Source: Nocardioides furvisabuli
GTDB taxonomy: Bacteria; Actinomycetota; Actinomycetes; Propionibacteriales; Nocardioidaceae
Length of the DNA: 64,000 nucleotides
Direction: 5' to 3'
Assembly: GCF_021083185.1 (NCBI RefSeq)
Contig: NZ_JAIGQB010000002.1
Coordinates: forward strand, 124,001-188,000
In this document: positions 7,865 to 17,175 of the stretch, in pieces
Position numbering within the stretch: position 1 is the stretch's first letter
Layout: the number at the start of each line of letters is the position of its first letter
The notes under the pieces: generated by a model
What the model saw: the letters and a program-made list of their open reading frames with translations, nothing else
Databases searched by the model: none
What the model was told of the DNA's origin: nothing
Made by a program: the position numbers and the translations under genes

Positions 7865-9103
7865 TCAGGCCTGGGGTGCCTCCACGCGCTGGGTGACCCG
7901 CAGCCCCGCCGCGGGCAGCACCCGCGGGAGCGTCTGGAGGTACGCCGCACTGGCGAGGGCGATGAGCGCCAGCACCGACCACAACGTGGTCGGGCCGTGG
8001 GCGAGCAGCCAGGTGAACGAGACCGGCGCCACAGCGCCGCCGAGGCCCCAGCCGAGCTGGAAGAGGCCGAGGTACCGACCGCGGAGGTGGTCGGGCGCGG
8101 CCTCGGCCGCGGTGGCGCTGAAGACCGGGCCACCGGTGAGCTCGCCGAAGGTGTAGACCACGGCCCCGACCAGGATCACCACCACGCCGAGCCACACCGG
8201 CAGCCACCCGGCCACGACGAAGAGCACGTAGCTGGCGACGAAGACGAGCTGCGCCAGGCCCATCATCCGGGCGCGTACCCGCCCGGTCATGCGGCGTACG
8301 ACGAGTCCCTGGCCGAGCCCGACGAGCGCGGTGTTCAGGGTGAAGATCGCACCCACCACCCAGCCGGGCAGGTCGATGGTCTCGGCGGCGTAGACCGGCA
8401 GGGCGAAGTTGAGCACCATCATCCCGGCGACGAAGCCGAGCTGGCCGAGCACGAGGCGGAGGTAGGCCCGGTCGCGCAGCACGACGCCCCAGCCCTCGAC
8501 GGGCGCGTCGTGCGCCCGCGCGACGCGGTGGTCGGGCACGTCGAGCAGGAGCACGAAGGCCACGACGAACGTCAGGGCGTTGAGCACCACCACCGACTGG
8601 TAGGCCAGGTCCGTGCCGATCTGCAGGGCGACCCCGGCCAGCACGCCGCCGACCGAGTAGCCGAGGTTGCGGACCGCCTGGAGGAAGCCGAACCACATCT
8701 CGCGCTCCCCCGGCGCCGAGATGGCGGTGACGACGTTGCCGAACGACCCCCAGAAGGCCTGGCGGCCGATGTTGAGCAGGGTCGTCCACAAGGCGACCAC
8801 CAGCAGCGAGTCGGCCCAGAGGTAGGCCAGCATGCCGACCGCCTGGACGAGGTTTCCCGCGAGCATCATCCGACGTGGACCGAGGTGGTCGACGAGGCTG
8901 CCGATGACGAAGGCACCCGGCATCGTGAGCAGCGCCGACAGCGACAGCGCCGACCCGATCTGCACCAGTGACAGGTCGGTCATCGCGAGGAAGTAGAGCA
9001 ACGTCATCGGCATGAACAACCCGCTGCCGACGGTGTCGGCGACGATCGCCGTGACGAACCTGCGGTGCTCGCCCACGCGGGGGAAGCCGAGACGGGTCAG
9101 CAC
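7865..9103 (-). CDS. MFS transporter
   Basis: The 412-residue protein has about twelve transmembrane segments and the MFS loop 2-3 signature (GSLVDHLGPRRMMLAGN). The pattern resembles drug-efflux permeases of the DHA type. The GTG at 9103 has GAGGA seven bases upstream; a second GTG six codons earlier is less well supported. It is divergent from the DUF1028 gene. Substrate unknown. Confidence 0.88.
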   Translation of the reverse strand: MLTRLGFPRVGEHRRFVTAIVADTVGSGLFMPMTLLYFLAMTDLSLVQIGSALSLSALLTMPGAFVIGSLVDHLGPRRMMLAGNLVQAVGMLAYLWADSLLVVALWTTLLNIGRQAFWGSFGNVVTAISAPGEREMWFGFLQAVRNLGYSVGGVLAGVALQIGTDLAYQSVVVLNALTFVVAFVLLLDVPDHRVARAHDAPVEGWGVVLRDRAYLRLVLGQLGFVAGMMVLNFALPVYAAETIDLPGWVVGAIFTLNTALVGLGQGLVVRRMTGRVRARMMGLAQLVFVASYVLFVVAGWLPVWLGVVVILVGAVVYTFGELTGGPVFSATAAEAAPDHLRGRYLGLFQLGWGLGGAVAPVSFTWLLAHGPTTLWSVLALIALASAAYLQTLPRVLPAAGLRVTQRVEAPQA

Positions 9104-9151
9104 GGGTCCATCCTCGCCCACAGGAGCCGCTACGGACGCGCTGGGTCCGGC

Positions 9152-9157
9152 TATGTT
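9152..9157 (+). promoter_or_regulatory. -10 hexamer TATGTT (leaderless, DUF1028-glpK)
   Basis: TATGTT followed by TCGGCT leads directly into the ATG at 9164, with a 6-base spacer and no ribosome-binding site. It should drive both the DUF1028 gene and glpK. Confidence 0.6.
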
Positions 9158-9163
9158 TCGGCT

Positions 9164-10005
9164 ATGACCTTCTCGATCGTGGCCCGGTCCGACGACGGCG
9201 AGTCCTGGGGCGTCGCCGTGGCCTCCAAGTTCCTGGCCGTGGGCTCCGCGGTGCCGGCAGCGGCCGCAGGAGTCGGCGCCATCGCCACCCAGGCCGACGC
9301 CAACATCGCCTACAAGTACCTCGCCCTCGCGCACCTCGACGAGGGGGCCACCGCGCAGGTCGCCCTCGACCGGCTGCTCGAGGAGGACGGAAACCGCGAG
9401 CACCGGCAGGTCGGCGTCGTCGATTCCGACGGCAACGCGGCGACGTGGACCGGCTCGGAGTGCTTCGCGTGGGCCGGCGGGACCACCGGTCGCAGCGGCG
9501 AGCGCGGTGGCTACGCCATCCAGGGCAACATCCTCACCGGGCCCGAGGTGGTCGAGGCGGTGGAGCGCGCCTGGCTCGCCTCGGCCGACCACCCGCTCGA
9601 GCGGCGCCTGCTCGAGGCGCTCGCCGCCGGCGACGACGCCGGCGGCGACAGCCGCGGGCGACAGTCGGCGGCACTGCTCGTCGTGCGCGACGGGGCGGGC
9701 TACGGCGGTCACGACGACGTCGCGGTCGACCTGCGCGTCGACGACCACACCGATCCCGTCACCGAGCTGGCCCGGCTCGTCGACCTCAACGAGCTCTACC
9801 TGACCGCGTCGACCCCCGAGGAGCAGGTGCCGGTCGACGACGCGCTGATGATCGAGCTCGAGGCGCTGGCCAAGGCCGACGGCAAGGACAGCTTCCACAT
9901 GTGGGTCGGGTCGCAGAACCACGAGATGCGTGTCGGCCCCGGCGCGCGCCCGGAGTGGATCGACCGGCGGATCCTGGCGATCATCCGCGGCGAGGAGGAC
10001 GCCGT

Positions 10006-10009
<4 letters not shown>
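9164..10009 (+). CDS. DUF1028 family protein
   Basis: The 281-residue product starts MTFSIVARSDDGESWGVAVA and continues SKFLAVGSAVPAAAAGVGAI, the hallmark N-terminus of DUF1028 (an Ntn-hydrolase-like fold with no established activity). The C-terminal part (from about residue 210) is a peptidoglycan-binding-like or family-specific region. Its stop overlaps the glycerol kinase ATG as ATGA, implying coupled translation. The family is often seen next to varied metabolic genes, so the link with glycerol is only inferred. Confidence 0.85.
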
Positions 10010-11475
<1,466 letters not shown>

Positions 11476-11488
11476 CCGAGGACGATCG

Positions 11489-12394
11489 CTACAGGCGCTC
11501 GCGCGCCGCCCGCGCGGCGTCCACCTCGTCCGTCGCCGCGTCGACGGCCTCCTGGGCCTCCTCCTGCAGCGCCTGCGCCTCGTCGAGCTCGTCGTCGACC
11601 TCCTCGACCTCGGCCTCGAGCTCGGCCATCCGGGCGCGCAGCTCGTCGATCTCCGCCTGGAGCTGCAGGGTCCGGGCCCGCAGCTTCTCGACCGCGCGAC
11701 GCGTCGAGCGGTGCTCCTTCTCCGCCTCCCCCAACGCCGCGCGCGCCTCGGCGACGCGCGCGTCGGCGGCCGCCCGCGCCTTCTTGTCGGCGTCCGGGTC
11801 GGGCACGACGTGCAGCTGGGGCCGGCGCGCGGGGTCCGGCGGGGCCGCGGGTCGGGCGGTGGCGCTGAAGCCGAGGGCCTCCGGCACGGCGACCGCACCG
11901 CCCAGGTCGAGGTCGCCGAGACCCGTGGCGGAGATGGCCGTGACGAGCAGCCCGCTGCGCACCGCCTTCGCCGCGTCGGGCTCCAGCATGGCGGCGGTCA
12001 GCGTCGCCTCGACCTGGTCGGCCACCGTCTGGGTGGTCTTCACGCCCTCCTCCCGCGCCATCCGCCGCGCGGTGGTGGTCACCGATGCGGTCAGCTGGCG
12101 ACGCTGCTTCGTGAATTCCTTCAGCTGCGCGGCGTCGAGGTTGTCCTGGGCGTCACGCAGGGCCACGCCGACGGCGAGCACCTGGTCGACCTGGTCGGGA
12201 TCGCGGCGGACCAGCAGGTTCACCACCCAGGCCGCGACCGAGGCCTTCCGCAGGCCCCTGACCGCCGCAGCGAGCTCCTTGTCGGCCTTGTGCTCCTTGG
12301 CCAGGGCGTCGCGCGCGGGAGTGAAGTCGGCGAGCGGGAGCGCGTAGAGGTCGTCGGCGATCTCCAGCAGCGGGTCGTGCCTGGTCTCCGGCAT
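11489..12394 (-). CDS. Alanine-rich coiled-coil protein, function unknown
   Basis: This 301-residue acidic protein has an N-terminal helical region (about 1-170) that I do not recognise, a proline-rich linker and a long predicted coiled coil from about residue 205 to the end, rich in Ala, Glu, Arg and Leu heptads (LRARMAELEAEVEEVDDELD). There is no signal peptide or membrane segment. It lies alone between glpK (convergent) and the GNAT gene. Similar proteins without assigned function are known in Nocardioidaceae from general knowledge; no role is proposed. Confidence 0.75.
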   Translation of the reverse strand: MPETRHDPLLEIADDLYALPLADFTPARDALAKEHKADKELAAAVRGLRKASVAAWVVNLLVRRDPDQVDQVLAVGVALRDAQDNLDAAQLKEFTKQRRQLTASVTTTARRMAREEGVKTTQTVADQVEATLTAAMLEPDAAKAVRSGLLVTAISATGLGDLDLGGAVAVPEALGFSATARPAAPPDPARRPQLHVVPDPDADKKARAAADARVAEARAALGEAEKEHRSTRRAVEKLRARTLQLQAEIDELRARMAELEAEVEEVDDELDEAQALQEEAQEAVDAATDEVDAARAARERL

Positions 12395-12400
12395 GGCTCG

Positions 12401-12406
12401 ATCCTA
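12401..12406 (-). promoter_or_regulatory. -10 hexamer TAGGAT, overlapping a stop codon
   Basis: TAGGAT ends 6 bases before the ATG at 12394. Its first three bases are the TAG stop codon of the upstream GNAT gene, so one trinucleotide serves both roles. Confidence 0.55.
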
Positions 12407-12859
12407 GGGAGCGGCGTACTCGAGCTCGGTGGGGAAGGGTGGCCACGGGCACTCCTGCCTCGCGCCGCTCGGCCGCCACCCGCACGACTCGTAGAGCGCC
12501 CGCGCCCGGCCGTTGTCCGCCAGCACCCACAGCCGGCGGGCACCGGCGGCCTCGGCCCGGGCGAAGCCCTCGCGCCCCAGGCCACTGCCCCAGTGGTCCG
12601 GCCGGACGGCCAGGTGGCGCAGGCTGGTGCCGTCGTGCGCCGCCAGGGCGATGAGCCCGGCGTCGCCCTCGACCACCTCGACGACGACCTCCGGGTCGTC
12701 GAGGAGCAGCACCCATCGCACCAGCACGTCGTCGTCGGGGTAGGGCAGGTCGCCGAAGACGTGGGCGAGCCCGGCGCGGCTCGCCACGCGCTCGAGGTCG
12801 CGCAGCGCGACCACGTCGTCGGAGGTCGCCCGGCGCCACTGCACGGAGGACGGGGTCAC
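12404..12859 (-). CDS. GNAT-family N-acetyltransferase
   Basis: The 151-residue protein has the GNAT acetyl-CoA loop (LAVRPDHWGSGLGREGFARA) and the later ALYESCGW block, as expected for N-acyltransferases. The GTG at 12859 overlaps the stop of the arylamine N-acetyltransferase gene by 4 bases, so it was chosen over an upstream in-frame start. Acceptor unknown. Confidence 0.85.
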   Translation of the reverse strand: MTPSSVQWRRATSDDVVALRDLERVASRAGLAHVFGDLPYPDDDVLVRWVLLLDDPEVVVEVVEGDAGLIALAAHDGTSLRHLAVRPDHWGSGLGREGFARAEAAGARRLWVLADNGRARALYESCGWRPSGARQECPWPPFPTELEYAAP

Positions 12860-13758
12860 GGGCGGCCCGCCTCGTCCCACGCGCGGTGTGACGCCAGCGC
12901 GTGCGCCCACAGGCCGGACCACTCCTCCGAGGTCACGTCGGCCACGGGCAGCAGGAGGTCGTCGACCAGCGCGCCGCGCCAGTCGTCGTACGTCGTCAGG
13001 TCGCGCGCCTCACGACCCGTCGGGGTCGTCACGTGGTGCACGAGGTTGCGCACGGCCCGCTGCACACCCCGCTCGATGCGCTGCACCACGACGAAGCGAC
13101 GGAAGGGCGACTCGTCGGCCGTGGTCAACCAGCGGTGCGACTCGGCGACGGCGTGCTCGGAGTGGTCGCGCGACGTCACCACGACGCCGCGCAGGATCCC
13201 GTCCGGGAAGTGGTGGTAGGTCCACGCAGCAGGACCGGTGGGACGCCCGGCGGCCTGAGCGCCGAAGCCGGCGCCGATGCGGAAGGTCCAGCCGTCCACC
13301 TCGTGCTCGCCCCGCACGAGGGGCAGCGGCTCGGCGAAGCCCTCGCCCAGACCGGCGTCGGCCCACCAGTGACCACCGGGATTGCCGGTCGCCGGCAGCC
13401 CCGACACGACCAGCACGAGGTGGTTGAGACGCGTGCCGAGCTCGTCCTCGGGCCGCGTCCAGACGTGGCCGTGCCGGCGACTCACTGCGAACCCCAGCGC
13501 CGTCAGCAGCGTCTCCAGTGCGGCGTTCTGCTGGAAGCAGTAGCCGACGCGCGCCCCGGACGCCGCCCTCATGGCGGCCGAAGCCGGATCGGCCGGGTCG
13601 GGCCGGTCGAGCATCGTGGAGAGGTTGTCGTAGGGGATCCGGGCGACGTGCGCACGGTGCAGCTCCTGCAGCCCGGCCAGCCCCACCGCCGGGGGGGCGT
13701 CCAGGCCGATCCGGGCGAGGTAGCGCTCGACGAGGTCCTCCGGTGCCGTGCCGTCCAT
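12856..13758 (-). CDS. nat: Arylamine N-acetyltransferase
   Basis: The 300-residue enzyme keeps the Cys-His-Asp triad of the NAT family: Cys in RVGYCFQQN (usually RGGYCFE), His in RLNHLVLVV and Asp in WWADAGLGE. It begins MDGTAPEDLVERYLARIGLD, typical for NATs, with a GGGGGAGGA site shortly upstream of the ATG. It transfers acetyl groups from acetyl-CoA to arylamines, hydrazines or related amines. It forms a two-gene operon with the GNAT gene. Confidence 0.9.
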   Translation of the reverse strand: MDGTAPEDLVERYLARIGLDAPPAVGLAGLQELHRAHVARIPYDNLSTMLDRPDPADPASAAMRAASGARVGYCFQQNAALETLLTALGFAVSRRHGHVWTRPEDELGTRLNHLVLVVSGLPATGNPGGHWWADAGLGEGFAEPLPLVRGEHEVDGWTFRIGAGFGAQAAGRPTGPAAWTYHHFPDGILRGVVVTSRDHSEHAVAESHRWLTTADESPFRRFVVVQRIERGVQRAVRNLVHHVTTPTGREARDLTTYDDWRGALVDDLLLPVADVTSEEWSGLWAHALASHRAWDEAGRP

Positions 13759-13829
13759 GTCGTCCTCCCCCGCGCCGCCGTACGCCTGCCGCCGCAACCT
13801 ACCCGCAGAGTCGCACCGACCCGGGGCGT

Positions 13830-13844
13830 ACCCCATATCGGGGT
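13830..13844. promoter_or_regulatory. Inverted repeat ACCCC-ATATC-GGGGT
   Basis: A perfect 5-bp inverted repeat with AT-rich centre lies between the NAT gene and the small exported peptide, about 75 bases upstream of the peptide ATG. It is a candidate operator. Confidence 0.4.
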
Positions 13845-13881
13845 TGAGCCACTTCTGCGCCGGTGTTCAGGTGGAGACAGT

Positions 13882-13895
13882 CCCCGGATCAGGGG
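13882..13895. promoter_or_regulatory. Second CCCC-N6-GGGG inverted repeat
   Basis: CCCC-GGATCA-GGGG lies 52 bp downstream of the first repeat and about 22 bases before the peptide ATG. It has the same arm sequence but a 6-base spacer. Confidence 0.3.
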
Positions 13896-13917
13896 TCGCG
13901 GTAGGGGGTGAAGACAG

Positions 13918-14043
13918 ATGCGCCGACTCGTTCTCTCGTGCCTGGCCACACTGCTCACGGTGCTGGGCCTGAGTGCTGCCAGCTCGGAGGCGAGCTCCGA
14001 GGCGAGCGCGCCGCTGCCGGTAGCGAGCGCCGGCGTCGGCTGA
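13918..14043 (+). CDS. Small exported peptide (41 residues)
   Basis: The open frame encodes MRRLVLSCLATLLTVLGLSA followed by an Ala/Ser/Glu-rich tail (SSEASSEASAPLPVASAGVG). The N-terminus looks like a signal peptide: two arginines, then about fifteen hydrophobic residues. AGGGGGTG about 9 bases upstream is a good ribosome-binding site. Two CCCC/GGGG inverted repeats precede it, and the MacRS-like two-component genes lie convergent to it. No homologue is recognised, so it could be non-coding. Confidence 0.45.
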   Translation: MRRLVLSCLATLLTVLGLSAASSEASSEASAPLPVASAGVG

Positions 14044-14055
14044 CACCGTCCAGAC

Positions 14056-14076
14056 GGCCCGGCGTCAGGCCGGGCC
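14056..14076. terminator. Hairpin GGCCCGGC/GCCGGGCC
   Basis: An 8-bp perfect stem with a 5-base loop lies between the small peptide stop and the end of the convergent response regulator gene, overlapping the latter. It could end transcription from both sides. There is no T-tract. Confidence 0.4.
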
Positions 14077-14712
14077 CTCGTCTAGGCCGTGCTCGATGGC
14101 CCAGCGGGTGAGCTGGACGCGGTTGTTCATCTGCAGCTTGCGCAGCGTGTTCTGGACGTGGTTCTGCACGGTGCGGTGCGAGAGCACCAGCCGTGCGGCG
14201 ATCTGCTTGTAGCTCATGCCGGTGGCGACCATCTTGAGGATCTCGGTCTCGCGCTCGGTGAGCTGGTCGCGCGGGTCGTCGGCCGGACCGTCGGCGATGC
14301 GGCGGAACTCCCCGAGGACCAGGCCGGCGAGGCCGGGAGTGAAGACGGTGTCGCCGTCGGCAACACGGGTGACGGCGTCGATGAGCTCGGCGCTGGACGC
14401 AGACTTCACCAGGTAGCCGGTGGCACCGGCCTTGATCGCCTCCAGGACGTCGGCCTGCTCGCCGCTCGCCGAGAGGATCAGCACCCGCGCGGTCGGGTCG
14501 TGCTCGAGCATCATGCTCGTGACCTGCACCCCGCTGTGGTCCGGCAGCTGGAGGTCGAGCACGACGACCTGCGGCGCGGACGCCGGGAAGCGCGCCATCG
14601 CCTCGCGGCCGTTGGAGGCCACCGCCACGACATCGTGGCCGGCGGCCTGCAGGTCGCGCTCGACGGCATCGCGCCACATCGGGTGGTCGTCGACCACCAT
14701 CACCCTCACCAT
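14065..14712 (-). CDS. NarL/LuxR-type response regulator (MacR-like)
   Basis: The 215-residue protein has a receiver domain with acidic pocket D8-D9, phosphoacceptor D53 (VVLDLQLPD) and conserved K103, followed by a LuxR-type helix-turn-helix (LTERETEILKMVATGMSYKQ). The ATG has a GGAGGGGGAG site. It is two genes from the MacS-like kinase with the flavin reductase between them, so it is the likely partner. DNA target unknown; the CCCC/GGGG repeats at 13830 and 13882 are candidates. Confidence 0.9.
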   Translation of the reverse strand: MVRVMVVDDHPMWRDAVERDLQAAGHDVVAVASNGREAMARFPASAPQVVVLDLQLPDHSGVQVTSMMLEHDPTARVLILSASGEQADVLEAIKAGATGYLVKSASSAELIDAVTRVADGDTVFTPGLAGLVLGEFRRIADGPADDPRDQLTERETEILKMVATGMSYKQIAARLVLSHRTVQNHVQNTLRKLQMNNRVQLTRWAIEHGLDEGPA

Positions 14713-14748
14713 GGCTCCCCCTCCGGCATCGGGACGATCGTAGACCTC

Positions 14749-15255
14749 CTACTCGGGAGGGACGTAACGTCCTCGCCGGTGGACGAGCGGATCGGCATCG
14801 TCGCCGACCACGACCTCGCGCAGCACGCAGGTCACCAGCCGCGACCACCCGACCGCGACGTCCTGCTCGACCTCCACCGTGGCCCAGGTGGTCGCGTGCG
14901 CCAGGCGCGGACCGTGGTCGGTCCACTCCCAGCCCGTCGTCCGCCACGGGCCCCCGGGCGCCGGCGCCGTGCCCGCGAACACGTCGGCCAGGTCGCGGTC
15001 CGGCCAGCCGAGCAGCTGGACGACCCCGCGCCCGGTGCCGAGCAGCGCGTCGGTGAGATCGGCGTCAGGGTCGAGCAGGCCGAGCACCCGACCCGGCTCA
15101 CCACCCGCCACCAGCCACGACGAGACCGTCAGCCCGGCCCGGTCGTCGTCGGAGGTGCCGGCCGTCCAGAGCGAGACCGCTGCGCCGATCCGCCCGCGCA
15201 GGCGGCGTACGGGGTCGTCGGGGGTCGGGAAGGGATGGCCCGGGTGGATGGTCAC
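14749..15255 (-). CDS. Flavin reductase-like FMN-binding protein
   Basis: The 168-residue protein begins as a flavin reductase-like split barrel (AAVSLWTAGTSDDDRAGLTVSSWLVAGGEP), a pattern found in short-chain FMN-binding flavin reductases. The C-terminal half has CVLREVVVGDDADPL, the usual dimer and flavin edge. It lies between the sensor kinase and the response regulator, but has its own -10 element inside the kinase 3-prime end, so its link to signalling is unclear. Confidence 0.8.
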   Translation of the reverse strand: MTIHPGHPFPTPDDPVRRLRGRIGAAVSLWTAGTSDDDRAGLTVSSWLVAGGEPGRVLGLLDPDADLTDALLGTGRGVVQLLGWPDRDLADVFAGTAPAPGGPWRTTGWEWTDHGPRLAHATTWATVEVEQDVAVGWSRLVTCVLREVVVGDDADPLVHRRGRYVPPE

Positions 15256-15259
15256 CCGT

Positions 15260-16396
15260 TCACGCTAGCGGGACCGTCAGCTCCCACTCGGTGCCCCACG
15301 ACCCGCTCTGGACCGTCGCGGTGCCGCCGAGCTCCTCGATGCGGCCCGTGATCGACGACACCACGCCGAGCCGTCCTTCCACCGCCGCCTGCCCGAGGCG
15401 GCCCGGGGTGATGCCGGGGCCGTCGTCACGCACCGACACCGTGATCTCGTCACGACCCGCCTGCGCCAGCACCCAGGCGCTCGCGCCGTCGCCAGCGTGC
15501 GCCGCGACGTTGTCGAGGCAGGCGCGCACGGCCGCGACGGTCTCGGAGACCACGTGCGCGTCGACGAGCACCGCACCTCCCGGTGTGGCGACCTCGACCC
15601 GCACCGGGTGCGCCGTCGCCATCGCCTCCAACGCCCCGGCCAGGTCGACCCGACCGCCCGCGACCTGCGGCACCGTGTCCTGCTGGCGGATGAGCGAGCG
15701 CAGGCTCCGCTCCTGCTCCCCCGCGAGCCTGCCGAGCTCGGCCCACTCTCCTCCGGCCGCCGCCCCGCGCCGCTGCGTCATCGCCAGCACCTGGAGCACC
15801 CCGTCGTGCACCGCTCGCGCCAGCCGGGTGCGCTCCTCCGCGGCCGCCGCCGCGCGCTCGGCGGCGTCGCGCTCGCGTGCCATCCGCTGGAGCGAGGCGC
15901 ACATGAAGCCGACGATCGGCCCGCCGATGAGGATCAGGAAGACGTTGCCGTAGTTGCCCTGGTCGACCTCCGAGCGCGGCAGCAGGTCGGCTGCCGCGAT
16001 GAGGACGGCGGCGACCAGGCCACCGCGCCAGTGCCAGTGGATGGCCCAGGCGAGCAGGGCGCCCATCACCCAGAACCCGGGGATGGTGGCGTTGAAGTCG
16101 GGCGACTTCACCCACGGCGTCACCGCCATCGCCGCCAGCACGATGGCGAGGTCGACGAGCAGCAGGGCAGGCGTACGCCGCGCACGGTCGTGGTAGAGCC
16201 AGATGGCGGCGCCGGTCCAGACGACGAGCGCGACCACGATCGCCAGGGCCACGGTGGGGTGGTCGAAGTTGTCGCGGCGGTAGGCGTTGAGGCCGACCAT
16301 GTTCAGCGTGACCACCACGCGCACCAGCGCGAGCGCCGCGTAGAGCCGGTCCTCGACGGCGAAGGCCGAGTCGGTCCGCGGCTGGGCTGCCGGCAA
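15260..16396 (-). CDS. MacS-family sensor histidine kinase
   Basis: The 378-residue kinase has five or six N-terminal membrane segments (about 25-165, the DUF5931-type sensor of MacS proteins), a linker helix, the phosphoacceptor block RLARAVHDGVLQVLAMTQ and an HATPase domain with DDGPGI and GRLGVVSS. This is the MacS architecture of the actinobacterial MacRS system. The start is a TTG at 16396 with GGAGGG immediately next to it, an unfavourable spacing, so the exact N-terminus is uncertain. Partner: the NarL-type regulator at 14065-14712. Confidence 0.85.
   Translation of the reverse strand: MPAAQPRTDSAFAVEDRLYAALALVRVVVTLNMVGLNAYRRDNFDHPTVALAIVVALVVWTGAAIWLYHDRARRTPALLLVDLAIVLAAMAVTPWVKSPDFNATIPGFWVMGALLAWAIHWHWRGGLVAAVLIAAADLLPRSEVDQGNYGNVFLILIGGPIVGFMCASLQRMARERDAAERAAAAAEERTRLARAVHDGVLQVLAMTQRRGAAAGGEWAELGRLAGEQERSLRSLIRQQDTVPQVAGGRVDLAGALEAMATAHPVRVEVATPGGAVLVDAHVVSETVAAVRACLDNVAAHAGDGASAWVLAQAGRDEITVSVRDDGPGITPGRLGQAAVEGRLGVVSSITGRIEELGGTATVQSGSWGTEWELTVPLA
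15262..15267 (-). promoter_or_regulatory. -10 hexamer TAGCGT (leaderless, flavin reductase)
   Basis: TAGCGT lies within the last codons of the sensor kinase gene and ends 6 bases before the GTG at 15255. Confidence 0.5.
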
Positions 16397-16410
16397 CCCT
16401 CCGTGGGCGC

Positions 16411-17163
16411 TCAGGACGCCTTCTGCTCCGGCCCGCTGCCGGCCTTGTCACGCTCGGCCTGCTCGGCGGCAGCCTTGCGGGCCTTCTCCTTGTCGAGCTC
16501 CTTGGCCTTGCTGGCGTAGAGGTCGACGTACTCCTGACCCGAGAGCCGCATGATCTCGTACATGATCTCGTCGGTGATCGAACGCAGGATGTAGCGGTCG
16601 TTCTCCATCCCTGCGTAGCGCGAGAAGTCGAGCGGCTTGCCGAACCGCACCACCGGACGCGTCCACGACCCGTAGACCTTGCCCGCCGGCGCGACGACGT
16701 CGGTGCCGACGACCGCGCACGGGATCACCGGTGCGCCGGTCTCGAGCGCGAGCCGGGCGACGCCGGTCTTGCCACGGTAGAGCTTGCCGTCGTGCGAGCG
16801 GGTGCCCTCGGGGTAGATCCCGAAGAGGTCGCCCTCGGCGAGGATCTTCATCGCCGACCTCATGGCGCCCTCGGCTGCGTTGGCGCCGGAGCGGTCGATC
16901 GGCACCTGGCCGGCGCCGGAGAAGAACTTCTTCTGGAACCAGCCCTTGACGCCGGGCGAGGTGAAGTACTCCGCCTTGGCCACGAAGGTGACGCGCCGGT
17001 TGAGCGTGAGCGGCATGAACAGCCAGTCGGCGTACGACAGGTGGTTGCTGGCGAGGATCGCCGGACCCTCCTCCGGCACGTGGTCGACGCCGAAGGCCTT
17101 GGGCCGGAAGACGAGTCGCAGCACCGGCCCGAGGGCGATCCACTTCAGGAACCAATAGAGCAC
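16411..17163 (-). CDS. plsC: 1-acyl-sn-glycerol-3-phosphate acyltransferase
   Basis: The 250-residue membrane-associated protein has the acyltransferase HX4D box (NHLSYADW, His about residue 41, Asp 46) and the glycerophosphate-binding box YPEGTRSHDG. It would acylate lysophosphatidate in phospholipid synthesis. The C-terminus is Lys/Glu-rich. It follows an esterase gene by 9 bases but has its own -10 hexamer, so the two may be transcribed separately as well as together. Confidence 0.9.
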   Translation of the reverse strand: MLYWFLKWIALGPVLRLVFRPKAFGVDHVPEEGPAILASNHLSYADWLFMPLTLNRRVTFVAKAEYFTSPGVKGWFQKKFFSGAGQVPIDRSGANAAEGAMRSAMKILAEGDLFGIYPEGTRSHDGKLYRGKTGVARLALETGAPVIPCAVVGTDVVAPAGKVYGSWTRPVVRFGKPLDFSRYAGMENDRYILRSITDEIMYEIMRLSGQEYVDLYASKAKELDKEKARKAAAEQAERDKAGSGPEQKAS

Positions 17164-17169
17164 GTGCCG

Positions 17170-17175
17170 AGACTA
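17170..17175 (-). promoter_or_regulatory. -10 hexamer TAGTCT, overlapping a stop codon
   Basis: TAGTCT ends 6 bases before the plsC GTG at 17163. Its TAG is the stop codon of the upstream esterase gene, the same arrangement as at 12401-12406. Confidence 0.55.

Noticed and set aside
6639..8789. A 716-codon minus-strand frame spanning the phosphofructokinase and part of the MFS gene
   Set aside because: The protein is low complexity, and both regions have well-supported genes in other frames.
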